This document shows, in pieces, positions 1 through 12,188 of a DNA stretch of 64,000 nucleotides. The notes below the pieces were generated by a model. The model was not told the origin of the DNA. It ran no database searches and saw nothing but the letters and a program-made list of their open reading frames with translations. Origin of the DNA: Reticulitermes speratus (taxonomy: Eukaryota; Arthropoda; Insecta; Blattodea; Rhinotermitidae). The DNA is taken from contig JAJKFL010000005.1 of assembly GCA_021186555.1 (NCBI GenBank), positions 40,885,135-40,949,134 of the forward strand. The letters run 5' to 3'. Position 1 is the stretch's first letter. Each line of letters opens with the position of its first letter. A program made the position numbers and the translations under genes.

Positions 1-807
1 ATGCACCTTACAGTTTGTGTTACTCTCAGAAACAGTTACAAAACTACAATTCAGGTCGAAAATGCAAGAGCGTTACATTATTCTCAGAATTGTTTACGAT
101 TAAACCTTTTTTCGACTTGCCTGCACAGTTTGGCAAGGTACTATTGTCTAGTAACATCAGAAACTGCCGACATGGCAAATGGTTGCCAAAATATACAAAT
201 GCTCGATTCTTTTCGTTACGTTTAAATCTGTGGAAGCACTTGCGACACCTCTGCAGAGATTGGCATGACTTTAAGATACAGCACACTAAAGCACATCACA
301 ATCAATAACATATTGGCATTACTCTGAGACAAAACACACTAAAACTTTACAGGCACTCCCCGTCTTACACAATTTCAAGTTACGCAATTTTAGTCTTACT
401 TGCGGTAATGAAAGCACAGTAAGAGGAAGGTGGCAGAAGAATACTGCTGGGCGATAACACAGGTTGCAGGGCAGTCATGCTGCGGTCGATCACGTTCCAG
501 TGTGATGGAGTCTGGATTTCAGCTGGACTCCCTTGTGTATATACGTATATATATACTTTACCATACGTATACTCAATTCCTATTTGCACAAAACGTGATT
601 TCAGCCGGACTTTCTGGACCGTAGCTATTGAGTGGTATGTCAGTACAGTCAGTGACAAATAGGCAGTTCTGTAGGAAAATTTATGGGCGCCTCATTTCTC
701 TCAGTCACGATTAAGATGTTCAAGTACGTTCGACTTCTCTCTGAGATTGAAATTACACGTTTATACCGAGCAGACAAAACATACTTCTATTCCAATTACA
801 TAAAGCT
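1..807. other. Unique sequence, nothing recognised
   Basis: AT-rich sequence with short open frames on both strands, none with a recognisable domain, codon bias or convincing splice signals. I see no repeat shared with the rest of the window. Confidence 0.5.
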
Positions 808-1032
808 GTGCCATGGCTCAGGCGGTTGGTCGCGAACTTCCCACCGTGGAGGCCAGTCACTGATCCCAGGGCAGTCCTTGTAGTACTTGTGGTGGACAAA
901 GTGACACTGGAACATTTTGCTCTACGTATACTTCGGGTTTCTCCCGTCAGAATCAATTCGTACTTCATACACATATTGTATTTATTTACTACCAACGCGA
1001 CATAATTTTAGCAACTGACAGCATCGTTAACT
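808..1032 (+). repeat. tRNA-derived SINE, family B, copy 1
   Basis: The start reads GCCATGGCTCAGGCGGTTGG, a tRNA-like A-box region, and matches the heads of the copies at 7.74 and 20.85 kb. A degraded B box follows. Shared body landmarks are the run GTGGACAAAGTG, the CGTATACTTCGGGTTT segment and the end ATTTTAGCAACTGACAGC. That ending also occurs in the 20.85-kb copy, so it belongs to the element. No clear target-site duplication was found. It is the most diverged of the three copies and therefore probably the oldest. Ends are approximate. Confidence 0.7.
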
Positions 1033-1170
1033 AAAAGAACAGACAGGGGTAGAATATAAGGTTGACTATTTAATATTTATGCCTCTTATTCGGAAGATGT
1101 AACACCAGTTATTTGGCATATTTTTCATAGCTTCAATTTCATTTCCCCCCAGTACCATGAAATACATAAC

Positions 1171-1332
1171 CTAGAGGTGAACAAATGTTTCAAAATCCAG
1201 GCGCCTCATAATTCTAGGCGCCAGAAGAGTGATATAAAGCAAGTTATGTACTGAGGACCCTCAAATATTAGATGATATCGTAAAAACATTAGTTACCACG
1301 GTGACCTAGAGACTGGGATTTGTGCACCCGTG
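1171..1332 (+). mobile_element. hAT-like MITE, family E, copy 1
   Basis: Non-autonomous element of about 162 bp. The left end is CTAGAGGTGAACAAATGTTT. The right end, reverse-complemented, begins CACGGGTGCACAAATCCC, giving imperfect terminal inverted repeats of the type CAGGGGTGCACAAAT. The interior carries the family hallmark TTCTAGGCGCCAGAAG followed by AAGCAAGTT and ACTGAGGACC. Three more copies lie at 27.2, 31.0 and 32.7 kb. There is no coding capacity. hAT is inferred from the CAGnGG ends and from the 8-bp duplication at the 31.0-kb copy; none is legible here. Confidence 0.65.
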
Positions 1333-2936
1333 AGATGGACACCATTTCGTTTCACATCCCGCCCAAATTCATCACAGTCATTTTTCCCCGTTCTATACTA
1401 TTCAAATTATACAGCTCAGCAAGCACCCAATAATGTCACATTTACTCTACATTTGTCTCCATATATTCAGGTAACCTTCAACATCATCTTCTAGTGTAAC
1501 CCAGGACTGCACGACATATGACCCGCCGGCCGTATGCGGCCCACTGGGGCTCATTGTGCTGCCTTTGATGACTTTTGAAAGAAAGTATTTTTAAAAAAAT
1601 TGTAATTATTTCAAAGATGAAACTTGAAATTTGCCATCGACAATTGATTTTTTAACAGTGCTATGTTGACGAGCTTGTACACGTGATGGCGTGAATCACG
1701 TAGTTCGAGGAATAGCAGACACCATCCCCTCTATTCTCTGGGACTCATCTCCTTTTGAAAACATCCACTACATATGTGACTCCCTCGAATACAACAATCT
1801 TGTTACCTTAAAGAGAAGCAATAACTCTCATTAAGTTTGCAAAGTGATTAGAAATAGCACAAATATTTTCTTTCAAAGGAACTTATTTTTTCGCTTTACC
1901 TTGATTCAAAATTAAAAATAAAAATAATTTAAAATATTTATTTAATAATTTTTTCTTGGTTCAATGTTCCCTTCGCCACCTTCCGAGCTGTGCAAGCCTG
2001 CTGTAACCGACACTCAGGTTATGTCTCCTTTGATAGCCCTCAGAGAGAGGCTTCTAAAAGAGATAATCCGTCAGGCATGGTTTCTCTGTCGAATTCATTC
2101 CTTCATCTTTACTTCAATAATGACGGTAAGAAAAATTCAATTATGACAACTCTCAACCAGCCGATTAATTCTCTTCTCTTTCTCTCATATACGAATCCTC
2201 CATCCCCCTCCCCTTGAGTACTGTCACCACCGACTCCACCCTTCAATAAAACCAAATTAAAGGGTTTTGAATTTTAATCATACTTATTCGACCAGACTTT
2301 CATATTTACTTCCACCTAGTCACATTCTCACCCTTTCGTTTTCGCCGAAATACTTAATCTTTTTGCAGTTCTTAATGGCTTTTTCTTACGGACATTCAAA
2401 TTCTGTATTAAAGATTACCATATAAATTGAATTCCTTCAGAGTTATGTTAACGACTCATATAGGCCTATATTGTAAAATGCCATGCCTTAAGACCTGTCT
2501 TATACTGCGTATTTAAATGTAAGGAAGTGACGTAAAAGTTGATGGCTTAAAACTTCAGCCTACTTTAGGGGAATACAAACAGTATTAAAGTTAAAACAGT
2601 TATGCCATCTCCAGCGAAGTAACGGCCATATCTTTCTTTTAACAAGAAACGTCGTGTAGAGGAATATCTGAAGGACAAACAATAAGTAAGGAAATGCTAC
2701 TTCCAGCTTTTGTAGTAGACTTAAACGTCTTTTAAAACGCTTTCTTAGCAATACTGCATGCCTAGATCTGAGCGTAGACGTGAGGACACTTTAAACTTGG
2801 CGACGATGAAAATATTGACAATGACAGCATCAATAACGTAACAACAACAGAAATTATGATTAAGTCACATTCATTAGATTTATGTAATTTGTTCACAACA
2901 ATAATAAATATTTAATTTTTCTGGGACGTGCCGTCA
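1333..2936. other. Unique AT-rich sequence
   Basis: No gene recognised. Around 1502-1560 there is a GC-rich stretch (CAGGACTGCACGACATATG, then alternating GGCC/GCGG) that looks like one end of a hAT element, but no matching second end was found. Confidence 0.45.
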
Positions 2937-3056
2937 CGCTGTGTGAAGTAGACTTCAGGGGTCAAGCTGCTTGACCCTGAAAATGAAGGCACTACGGTCC
3001 TTAGAAACGTCAGTAACTACATACCAGTCAAAACGGCATAATATTCCAGAAGACGT
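2937..3056 (+). repeat. Fold-back repeat with CTGA-hairpin-GAAAC core (copy a)
   Basis: An 8-bp perfect stem-loop (2959-2966 with 2970-2977, loop CTG) runs directly into CTGAAAATGA, a short AAGG/CCTT stem and then GAAACGTC (3004-3011). The right flank (AACGTCAGTAACTACATACCA) is closely matched at 56.83 kb. Outside the core, the left flank from CTGGGACGTGCC pairs weakly with the right flank ending CCAGAAGACG, so the whole unit is a degraded inverted repeat. No coding capacity; class unknown. Confidence 0.55.
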
Positions 3057-4979
3057 AAATCTTCAGTAACACTGATGTGAAAAGGATATTTGTATATCCA
3101 ATGGTAGGTCTGTTTTGATTAATGACTTGTTATTAATGTAAAACTTGAACTCGACTCTGTAGTTCGGTCACTGCGACATTTTTAAATCAAGTCATTATGT
3201 TCTGTCAGGGTATTGGATTTCTGCCCCAGTACTTTTTTATATTGTTTTACTAAATATTTGTTTTGTTTTATTTGAGCTTTATGCTGGCTTTGTAATTGAC
3301 ACTTTTGCTGTTAAGTCTGCACATTAATAAATACCCACTGAATTGAATTGAATTTATTATCACCTTATGCAGGGTGTTTACAATTATATGCCTGAAACAA
3401 ACCACGTTTCTATGGTATAGGCCTATAATGATGCAGCTATTCTGTGGCTGCAATTTATGGTGCATAAGAAATGTAATGCTATTTCCCATGATAAACGTTT
3501 TGTGCTTTTTATGTTAACATTTTCCGAAGCATGTGCGCAGTGCGCAATATGGTTGTTTTCTGTAGGAATTTGATGTCGTGTTTTCCAGGTATTTTATTCA
3601 GGTATTTTCTGAATTATTTTGAGATGGTCACATTTCCCCTGATTTTTATTATATATTATTATTATTATATTACAACCGTTTTTAAAACGATAATATAATA
3701 TCCTGCATGCCACTGCTTTTTCTGCTGAGCCAGGATGCCTATTTGCTCGGCTCTATATTCGTCAGTCTCTCTTGTTCCATTTGGTGTCAGTGACTGGTAG
3801 GTGTGGGGGATGGTGGTGAGGAAGTTCTGTTGCTGATATGCTTCTGACACAAGCCTTGTAAGCAATAAAGTTGCTTTCACGCCCTGGTTTCAACCGGACA
3901 GACAAGCTGTCTTCAGAGTGGAGGAGCGGGGGGTTTGCTAAAGGTCGAGTTGACCAGTGCTCTGAAAATGAAGCGTGACGTGACGACAGGTGGCGCTGGA
4001 TTGTTTGCCACTTACAGTAATGTCAGTTTCCAGAGGACATCTTGTTAACAAATTGGACAGCCATACTGCAGGCAATGCTTGTCTTATCCCTTCTAAGGTG
4101 AGAACAAGTATTTACCAATGAATTTTGTTCAAACGTTTGTTTTTGTCATTTGGATGTTAAATGTGAAATTGTTTATGTAAAGATCATATAAACTGTTCGA
4201 ATGAAAGAAATAGCTTTGAAAACAAAACACAAGCTCTAGAATAAATCTCTATAAGATATTTGGACTGAAGAAGGACAAAGTAGGCGACAAACTTAGAATA
4301 CCAGTATCACAAAGAAACTTTTTAGAGTGTACAGGGTTGGGTATTTGGGTAGGGACATGGGCAGTGCAATGTACTTAAACGTAATCGTGGCAGAGAAGTG
4401 TCCTTCAGAACAGTCATCGGAAGACCAGAATGATAGGGCAAAGTTTTAAAAATGGGAAGTGAAAGGCAAATTTGTTATAGCTTTTTTTATTGGCGCTAAA
4501 ATCCTAAGACATGCTACAATTGAGTTATTTAGCATGGTAGAGAGCAAAGGTCGCGCCTGAGTTAAACATTAGCACCACACATCAGAGCTCTTAGCACTGT
4601 TACACTGTATTCCGGAGACTGTGATCTCGAATTTTGGTCAAGAAATAAGATATTATAACTGAAGTATTTCATCATTCTCTTTCTGTCCGCTCTTCCCTGT
4701 GCCTTAAAATAAATAACACATGTATCCCTGTTCCTAGTCAAGGTTGCCCACACATTCCACTACATATATAACATAACTGAAAGTGCCGTTAAGCATAGAA
4801 AAACAGAAAGAACAAAGCACATCACTAATCCCATTTCGACTACTTGGCGTCTGATCACAACGACGTCCAGTTCTCAGTCACAAGAGTCAACGTGAACGCC
4901 ATATTCACTTACTGTGTTTTGAGTATAAAAATTCTGGGGGTGTTTTTCAGACTAAAATGCTCCAGGTTAGAAGAACGTC
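3057..4979. other. Unique sequence
   Basis: AT-rich, with a short ATT-repeat tract at about 3648-3670 and one minus-strand hairpin-core motif, listed separately. No gene recognised. Confidence 0.45.
3887..3916 (-). repeat. CTGAAGA-hairpin-GAAAC motif (copy k)
   Basis: On the minus strand CTGAAGA (3910-3916) is followed by an ACAG/CTGT stem and GAAAC (3887-3891). Same arrangement as the cores at 27.0, 34.2 and 60.3 kb, without an obvious long inverted repeat. Confidence 0.4.
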
Positions 4980-4991
4980 TTCAATTACATG

Positions 4992-5247
4992 TTTTTTTTC
5001 CATGGTGCAACAGCCCCTAATGGGCCATGGTGTCCTCGTTATCGAGACTCACGCTCACACTCAGACACTCCAAACTCGGTAGGACTCCTCTGGACGAGTG
5101 ATCAGTCCGAAGCAGAGACCTCTACATGACAACACACACCACATAAAAGATAGACATCCATGCCCTCGGCGGGATTCGAACCCGCAATCCCAGCAAGCAA
5201 GCGGCTGCAGAACCACGCCTTAGACCGCGCGGCTACTAGGATCGGCT
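4992..5247 (-). repeat. tRNA-derived SINE, family A, copy 1 (with target duplication)
   Basis: Read on the minus strand, the head is GCCGATCCTAGTAGCCGCGC with an A box (TAGCCGCGCGGTCTAAGG) and a good B box (GGTTCGAATCC) about 40 bp further on, resembling a serine/leucine-type tRNA. The body ends in a short poly-A (poly-T on the plus strand at 4992-4999). It is flanked by a direct repeat, TTCAATTACATG (4980-4991) and TTCAATTATAAG (5248-5259), 10 of 12 identical, as expected for LINE-mediated insertion. The second copy lies at 39.66 kb in the same orientation. Confidence 0.88.
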
Positions 5248-5259
5248 TTCAATTATAAG

Positions 5260-6902
5260 ATAGTTTTACATTATTTCATAAAATCGGTTTAATGGTAATA
5301 CAAAACTTTTCCGAGTTACGCAAGGGCTCCGTTCCTGAAAGTTTAAGTACCCGAAATTTACGTAAGACGGAATTTTCCCCCATTCCCCTTACTTATCGCA
5401 CCTCATCGGTTATGTATACGTTTACATAGAGTCAGTGTACGTGTTTAAAATATTATTTTTATCAGTTTTCTTCTTACAAACCCACACACAAAATAGTTTA
5501 ATTATTACGGTATGATACAGTATTATATTGTAAATGCAGTATTAAATAAACAAATTTTCCGTAGCTAAGAACGTTTATGGAAGCCCAAGTTTACGTAAGA
5601 CGCGTAATACGTAACCCGGACGCTGCCTGTATAACAGTGATGACGTCTTTATTTCTTCCAGAGAACAGAAGCATGCAGAAAAGGGCATTTCGATCAAATG
5701 GTTCTACAAAAGCAGGGCTCATTCTTGAATGCCTCAAAATTTACTGGAATATAAATAATTATTTTTATTAAGGTTGAAGACTGAAATTTCCGCAGAAGTA
5801 GTTTAAGTTTTACATCTCGCAGTTAGACGTATTTTACCCTCCTTCTCTTATCAGTGGTTTGGTTGATTTTACATCAATCACAAATATATAAGAGAGCCGA
5901 CAGAAGTTATGTTTTTGACGTTGGTAAATGGCTGCAAATGAACGGGTGCAAAAAAAGGCCTATATACCCCATTTTGATATAAATGTGTCTGTCGTTTAGC
6001 AAGAATGAATGCTACACGGGTATCAGCGTATGGAACATTCTACCATCTCAAATGAATTAAAGCGAGGGAAAATTATGTGCATTATAAACTGATCATAGTT
6101 CAACTGGCAACGACTGAAAGAAAGGAATAAGGAATAAAAAGAAAAATGAAATCGAGCAACAAAGAAAATTTGTTAAAGAACAAAGAAAGCCAAACAAAGG
6201 AAGAGTCATATTTCTGTATGCTTATCGTGACGTCATGAGAGAATAAATTAATAGATTAAGTACTAAGGAGAGGGTAAGTAGAGAAATTGATAAATTAACT
6301 TGATGACGTGAGAATATGTTTTGTGAAATTCGAAAAAAAATTGTGATTTTTGTAGAAATTTTATGTCTTTTTATGATAATCATTAAACACTACATTCAGG
6401 CACAACACACGCTGGCTGTGGGGTGATTCTGATGAGGTCATAATACTTTTATATATTTCAGAGCAGTGGTGGCGGCGCGGGTAACTTGCTGACTGTTGGC
6501 TTTGAAAACAGCTAATTTTCCACCCCCTCCCAAATTAAAAAATAAACCTTAAATGAAGCCAGTTATCGCGTCATGAAACCTGTGTTAACTATGGTTGTTA
6601 AAATACTGCGCAAGCGTAGGACAATAATCTCATGACAGAAACGTACTTAAATTGGTTTAAGAGCTTGGTATGGAAAACAAAAATAATTTAAAATATTGCT
6701 ATATTATATGTAATAGCGTCATTAAAAGAAACATTAAGCAAGCTGTTTATCTGACATTGCAGGTGGATTATAAGTTGGCACTAGAAAGTTCCACACCAAC
6801 ACAAAATCAAAATTATATTCTCTATTATGTTTGTGTGTGTGCGCGCATGCATACATGGACTAAATACAGAAGCAAACCGGTAAAATAAACATCTCTCTCT
6901 CT

Positions 6903-6939
<37 letters not shown>

Positions 6940-7047
6940 CATGGGTTTTACAGATGCTTACTAGTTTTCTTTGTAAGGAAGAAGAGTCAGCTAACAATAA
7001 CAATTAGAACAATGTGTAAAAGAACCTGATACGAATATATACGGCGG
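5260..7047. other. Unique sequence with microsatellite
   Basis: AT-rich, no gene recognised. Short open frames lack domain or splice evidence. Contains the CT/AC microsatellite near 6.9 kb. Confidence 0.45.
6891..6936. repeat. (CT)n/(AC)n compound microsatellite
   Basis: A short CT run followed by about 16 AC units. Confidence 0.95.
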
Positions 7048-7321
7048 CAGGGGCATAGCCAGGGGAGGAGGTGAATTGTGCGGCCGCTCCGAGCGGTACA
7101 GTCCAAGGGGGTGTGGGGCAAAATTGGCAGCAAAATAAATATTTTAAACGAAAAGATTTTGATTTTCTGCTCCCCCCCCCCCCCAAAAAAAAAAAAAAAT
7201 TGAAATTACCAAGACAAATAAAAGGAGATTCAATAAATTATTGTTAAAATTCATAATTTCTATTAGAGGTGGTCATTGCGATTACGCGCTCCTGGCGCTA
7301 GAAGTCCTAGCTACGACACTG
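7048..7321. mobile_element. hAT-like non-autonomous element, 274 bp
   Basis: The left end is CAGGGGCATAGCCAGG. The right end, reverse-complemented, is CAGTGTCGTAGCTAGG, giving 12 of 16 identical terminal positions. These ends resemble the CAGnGGCGTAGC termini found in hAT elements. The flanking 8-mers (TACGGCGG and TAGAGCAC) match at only 4 of 8 positions, so the target duplication is decayed or absent. The interior has a C13 run followed by A15 (7172-7199) and no transposase. An old deletion derivative. Confidence 0.6.
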
Positions 7322-7738
7322 TAGAGCACAAACACTAAATTTAACAAATAACAAAAAACAAAATTTAATAAATAACGCTCGGTGTACAGAGAAAAGCAAT
7401 AAACAGAATATGTCAACTATGTTAATGTGGTATATAACAATACCATTAACATCTGATCTGTCTGACAGAAATGCAGTTACAACAATACTTCCTTTGCCTA
7501 CTCCGCCAAGCTCTCGGCTCCAACTACCCAGTCGACGCGGATTGCTTTAAATATCCAAGGCTACGAAGTCAAAGACCGTAAAAGTGAACCCTCTCAGCAC
7601 ATCACTTAAGTTCTAAGCGGAGTGGAACATGTTCCCAATTTTGTAATTAATGCATAAATAACACAGGCAATATGTCGTCCTTCACAAAGCATCTTCTCAA
7701 GAGCACCAACGAAAGGTGGTTGTGTACGGCTTATGGGT

Positions 7739-8031
7739 TGGATGTGCCATGCCTCAGGCGGTTAGTCGCCGGCCTCTCACCGCGGAGGCCCAGATTCGAT
7801 CCCAGGTCGTCCATGTGGGATTTGCGGTGGATAAAGTGGAACTGGGATAGGGTTTTCTCCGAGTACTTCGGTTTTTCCCTGTCAATTTTGTTCCACCGGT
7901 GCTCCATTCAAATGGAAAATCAGAAAAACTCCATCTTCATCACAGGGTTGCACAATAAGCCTTCAAGGCTGCGGTGCGTCCGTAGCATCTGCTGCGGGAC
8001 TCTTCAATAAATAAATAAATAAATAAAATTT
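7739..8031 (+). repeat. tRNA-derived SINE, family B, copy 2 (with target duplication)
   Basis: Starts at the tRNA-like head (GCCTCAGGCGGTTAGTCGCC, then B box AGATTCGATCCC) and ends in an AATA-repeat tail. It is flanked by a perfect 9-bp duplication, CTTATGGGT, at 7730-7738 and 8032-8040. The best preserved family B copy. Its 3' part (CCACCGGTGCTCC to GCGGGACTC) differs from the other two copies, which suggests two subfamilies sharing a head. The 112-aa open frame across it is not a gene. Confidence 0.88.
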
Positions 8032-8349
8032 CTTATGGGTAAGTATCACATATTCGTATTGTCAGACAGGACATACTGACCTCAGTAAGTGTCATAAGAT
8101 GGATTCATTTTTAAATTTTGTATGTACAGTTAAAACGGGTATTATGTGGGGAGGAACATTTGTCTGTTGTCATTGAGCAAAACAGTTGGTGGTATTTTGT
8201 AAAGCGTTTTGTTCTGATTAAAAAGGTGTTTTACAGAAGCCTTGCTCAGTACCTTAATAGTACACCTGCCACAAAACAAGAAATATTATGGAGTTCTTAG
8301 CACAATTTTTATCAGCATATTTCCGGACACCATAGCGAAAGAGACATTA

Positions 8350-8680
8350 AATTTGCCATCTCCTGAAAAGCCGACTACCTACCAACAAGCAGCTGCAGAA
8401 ATTACAAAAAATAGTGCGATTGTAGTATTAGATGCTCATAAACAACAAGCGAAAGGTAAAACCTGTGAGACAGTACTGGAGAACAAAATTTAATCTCTAC
8501 CTAAAACTGTCCTCGCTGCCAATTTTCGCCTCATCACTGGACATGACTACCTACAGCGGCACCTAAACAAGACTGGAATAAAGAATTCTCCGATGTGCCC
8601 ACTTTGCGGCAACGCAGAAGAACTGGACGTTGTCTACATTCAAAAGTGCCAGAGTTTGACAGATAACATGGACAATGCCA
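8350..8680 (+). mobile_element. LINE 3' fragment (C-terminal zinc-knuckle region)
   Basis: Frame 1 encodes the end of a non-LTR retrotransposon polyprotein. A helical segment (LDAHKQQAKGK) is followed by one in-frame stop at 8491-8493, then LPKTVLAANFRLITGHDYL and a C-terminal zinc-knuckle-like segment, CPLCGNAEELDVVYIQKC. The usual pattern is CPLC-x-H-x-C, and here Tyr stands at the usual His. The text TGH-x-L-x-HL and the CPLC knuckle are typical of Jockey/R1-type ends; the clade is not certain. Reverse transcriptase is absent, so this is a 5'-truncated dead copy. The frame stays open to 9072 but the LINE-like part stops near 8680. Confidence 0.72.
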
Positions 8681-8689
8681 ACAACCCAG

Positions 8690-11600
8690 ATAAATGGTGG
8701 AATGTATCAAAATTATATTGGACTGCAAGGAGAAAAATCCGAGACATCTCTCTAACTGGCGTAGGATTAAAAAAAAATCCGGACTGCAATAAATTTGCCA
8801 CACATTACACGAAGATATCTCAAATTAGCAATGTTTGTAATTGTTGGAGTTGCCCACAAAAACTATTCTGTGCTGAATTGGCAACAGACATTTACAACGT
8901 ATCTCACACACTATTTCATCACTCGAGTTTTAATGGATTAGTAATTATCGTCATAAAATCGAAAATTAGACATAGATTTCGCTCTGACGTTAAGCTGTGT
9001 TTCACGTCTTGCTCATACAACCCATTCATTAACAAAACCTTCATATGTTTCGAAGACATATTGCTCAAATAGACACATTTTATGGCGCAAGAGTTGCTCC
9101 GCCATATGCAGTCGCACAACAGCTGTGTTGCAATTACTGATGGCAGAAATGTATGTGTAAAAGCATTTCTGTGGCCTCTAGCGCCATAAATTTATGCTCA
9201 GTTCGATGAAAATCAGTCAATACATTAAAAACAGGTCATTAGGGAGAGACTGACGCAAATAAATCAACTACAAGAATCAATACTTACAAGTGCCCGGATA
9301 CTTGAGAGTAGTGTACAAGTTCACTGGTGTTGCCATGTCCGTAAAGTAAAAAGATGCAAGTCAACACATGGCCTAGTAATTATGGCTCCTTGACTTTCTG
9401 TGAATTCTCTCGAAAGGAAACGGGTTTGAATTGTGAGAAAGCAATGGCGATAAAACACACTGAATATATTTTAACTGTATACAAATTTATACAGTAGTAG
9501 ATTATAAATTCAGGTCAAAAGAAGCTTCGCTTCTTATCAATACTCGACTTCGTTAATTTTGTAAATATTCGGAACAAATATTCAAAACAATTTGTTAAAC
9601 ATAACCAGCCTTTTGGAAAGGAAGGCTTAGCACCACTTATTGAAGTGTTTCATGATGTTTTGTGCTATTCTTCTCAAAGAAAATTACATGTTACGCTATG
9701 AAATAGATTAATGAAAGATTATTACGTCTCTGGGATAATTAACAAACGTTCATTTGAAGAGTGTGTAAAGTAGGAGTCACATTTGACGGAATCGAATCAA
9801 AATTAAATTTACCCAACATGTTTTTTATACAACTAGATATCATCGAAGTCATTTATACAGTTGTAGAGATGTCTCATGCGTCATGGCACTCAAAGAAGCA
9901 AGTAACTTCAGTACGAAAGCGATGAAGATGGCACGATACACAGAAAAAGTGTTTTGCTGTACATCGAGCGGTTTTCGCCAACCGTGAGTGTACGACGGTT
10001 CTGTGTGAAGCCAGGCGGTGAAGCGTGCACGTTGTAATATTCATACTGTGCAGTGTGGCTTGCAACTCAACTGCAACTTCATCAGAACTAACCAGCGTCT
10101 TCCCTGGGGATCAGATCCCATGTGTGAAGACTAAGTAGAGTGGTTACAGACAAGAGGAACGACCATGTTATTGTAAATACGACGACAATCCAGGTTAATG
10201 TATCTGGCAATTTCTGTACTTTGGAAAACCGTGTTTTCAGGAGCAAATAAAATTAGTTTAAATGCTAATCGGAGAAATGAATATTTGTCAGCTTTTTCTA
10301 GGTTCTCTTCTTATCTTCTTGTATTATGTCTATTCTTTCCTTCTTTCTCTCTTTATTTACATTTATATGCGCGTATTTATATTTCTGTCTCCGTTCTTTT
10401 TTTCTTTTTCCTTCTTTTTACTTTTCTTCATTTCTGCTTTCATTCTTCTGTAAATTCTGTAAATCGACTGATCGTCCATACAACTAGTCATATCATCCAG
10501 GTAAGTATGATTCATGAACTATGACTGTAGCCAAGGACAACACCATTCCCACATCCAACTTTTACAGTTCTTAAACAATTCAGAAACTTTTCTGTGTCAT
10601 ATAACTTAGTCAACTAATTGGAGCCGGAAAATAATGTGAATCTTTTTCAGTAATTACAGAGTAAATGAAGTAAGTAACAATCTCTTCTACATGTACCTGA
10701 AAAGCCTCAATTGTGATATATCAACCCCCTAATCTGGGAGACATATGCCATCTTTCAGACGGATTACTGCTTCATGAAACCACTAAACAGATCTATTGCA
10801 TTTTTTATGTTTCATTTGAGAGAGGAAAAATTTCGTTGTGTAAAAGTACGGACTTCTGGAAAGTGAAGTATGTTTCTTTATTTGTGACATTGTGTGGGAC
10901 GTCCAGAAAACTTGCAGAGTAACTAATTTGAGTTATGTAGCCCCTATTTAGGAACATGAGCTGCGTCCTGCATAGCAAATAGATGTTCTCTACAGGCTAC
11001 CTGTTACACGACGTGTGTACTCTTTCACTACAACTCTGAAAAACCTGACAGTGACAAATTTGCCTAGAACAAATATTAAGCTCTTCTTTAATTGACGGAT
11101 TTATGCCTCCTGTATTGCGGACGTCCCATTTAGGGTTCAGTGACATAACAGAATTTGAGCATTATTAATATAAACTTAAAACTGTTAGGAAGGAAACAGC
11201 CGTGAATCATTTCTCGATAATGTTACTGCATTATCATTAAATGGTTCACGAACTTCTTGGAAGCCACAGACAGGAAAGAAGAATAAAGTACCAGTCACTC
11301 TTCAGTAGAAAACCTACGTACGTGTACTGAAAATTTCTGATTATTTACTGATTTATGCCTTTTTCTCTTATTTCTTTCCTTCAGTGTCCTTTTTTATTTC
11401 TTCTTTGAGTCTCTTACATACATTCTTCTTTCTTACTAAATTATTTCTTTATATCTTTCTTTCTCTCGTCATCTCATTCTTTAATTGTTTACATTGACTT
11501 TCTCCGTTACTCTAACCCCCTATCTTTCCATTTTCTCTCGTTTCTTAACTCAATCCTCTGATTTTTAATTTTTCTTTCTTATTAGCTTGATTTACTTTCT

Positions 11601-12185
11601 TAAGATAAGCGAGTAGGCCCATCAGATTACCTTGCGTGCATGTGTGTGTGTGTGAGACTGTCCTTTCAATTCTTGAAAGATTTGACGGACCTCAGTGAAC
11701 ACTGGTATGACATTTATACCACTGCGGACCATGCAAACTTCGTTCTTAGTTTTTACACGTACTAATAACAACATCGTGAAGTGCAGAATTTTGCTGTGAA
11801 GGCGACGCTAGTATTACGTAATTTGAGGCCTTAAATTATGAATTGTGGAACCTATTCAGCTCTTATTAGAATGCAAAATGACCATTCAGTGCCATCCGGC
11901 TATTTTTTTGTTTACTGTAATGACAATAACCAAGGAAGCATTAAGTTAGGCACGAGAAATCAGAAACGGAGACAACAGATATACGTAACTAGATAACCTT
12001 ATTAGGTATAAAATTTGTTAATAAGTCAACAATTACAAACAAGGCGGTAGGGTAAATCTTTAAGATAGATGAAACTGATTTCTGTAGAAAAAATGTGTAC
12101 TGAAATAATGAGTTTTTAACGACACTAAAATAAGGTTACAACACAACAATAGCAAGATAGATTCTTAGGATTGGAATTATTATCA
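8690..12185. other. Unique sequence, pyrimidine-rich tracts
   Basis: No gene recognised. Strongly C/T-biased plus strand at about 10290-10450 and 11340-11600. The open frames there are low-complexity products of that bias. A short GT run lies near 11640. Confidence 0.5.
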
Positions 12186-12188
12186 TCG

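Noticed and set aside
1502-1565. hAT end (CAGGACTGCACGACATATG with GGCC-rich continuation)
   Set aside because: No matching right end or target duplication could be found.
7672-8010. 112-codon plus-strand frame
   Set aside because: It lies across SINE B copy 2 and its composition is explained by that repeat.
10198-10524. 108-codon frame rich in Phe, Leu and Ser
   Set aside because: Product of a pyrimidine-rich strand; low complexity.
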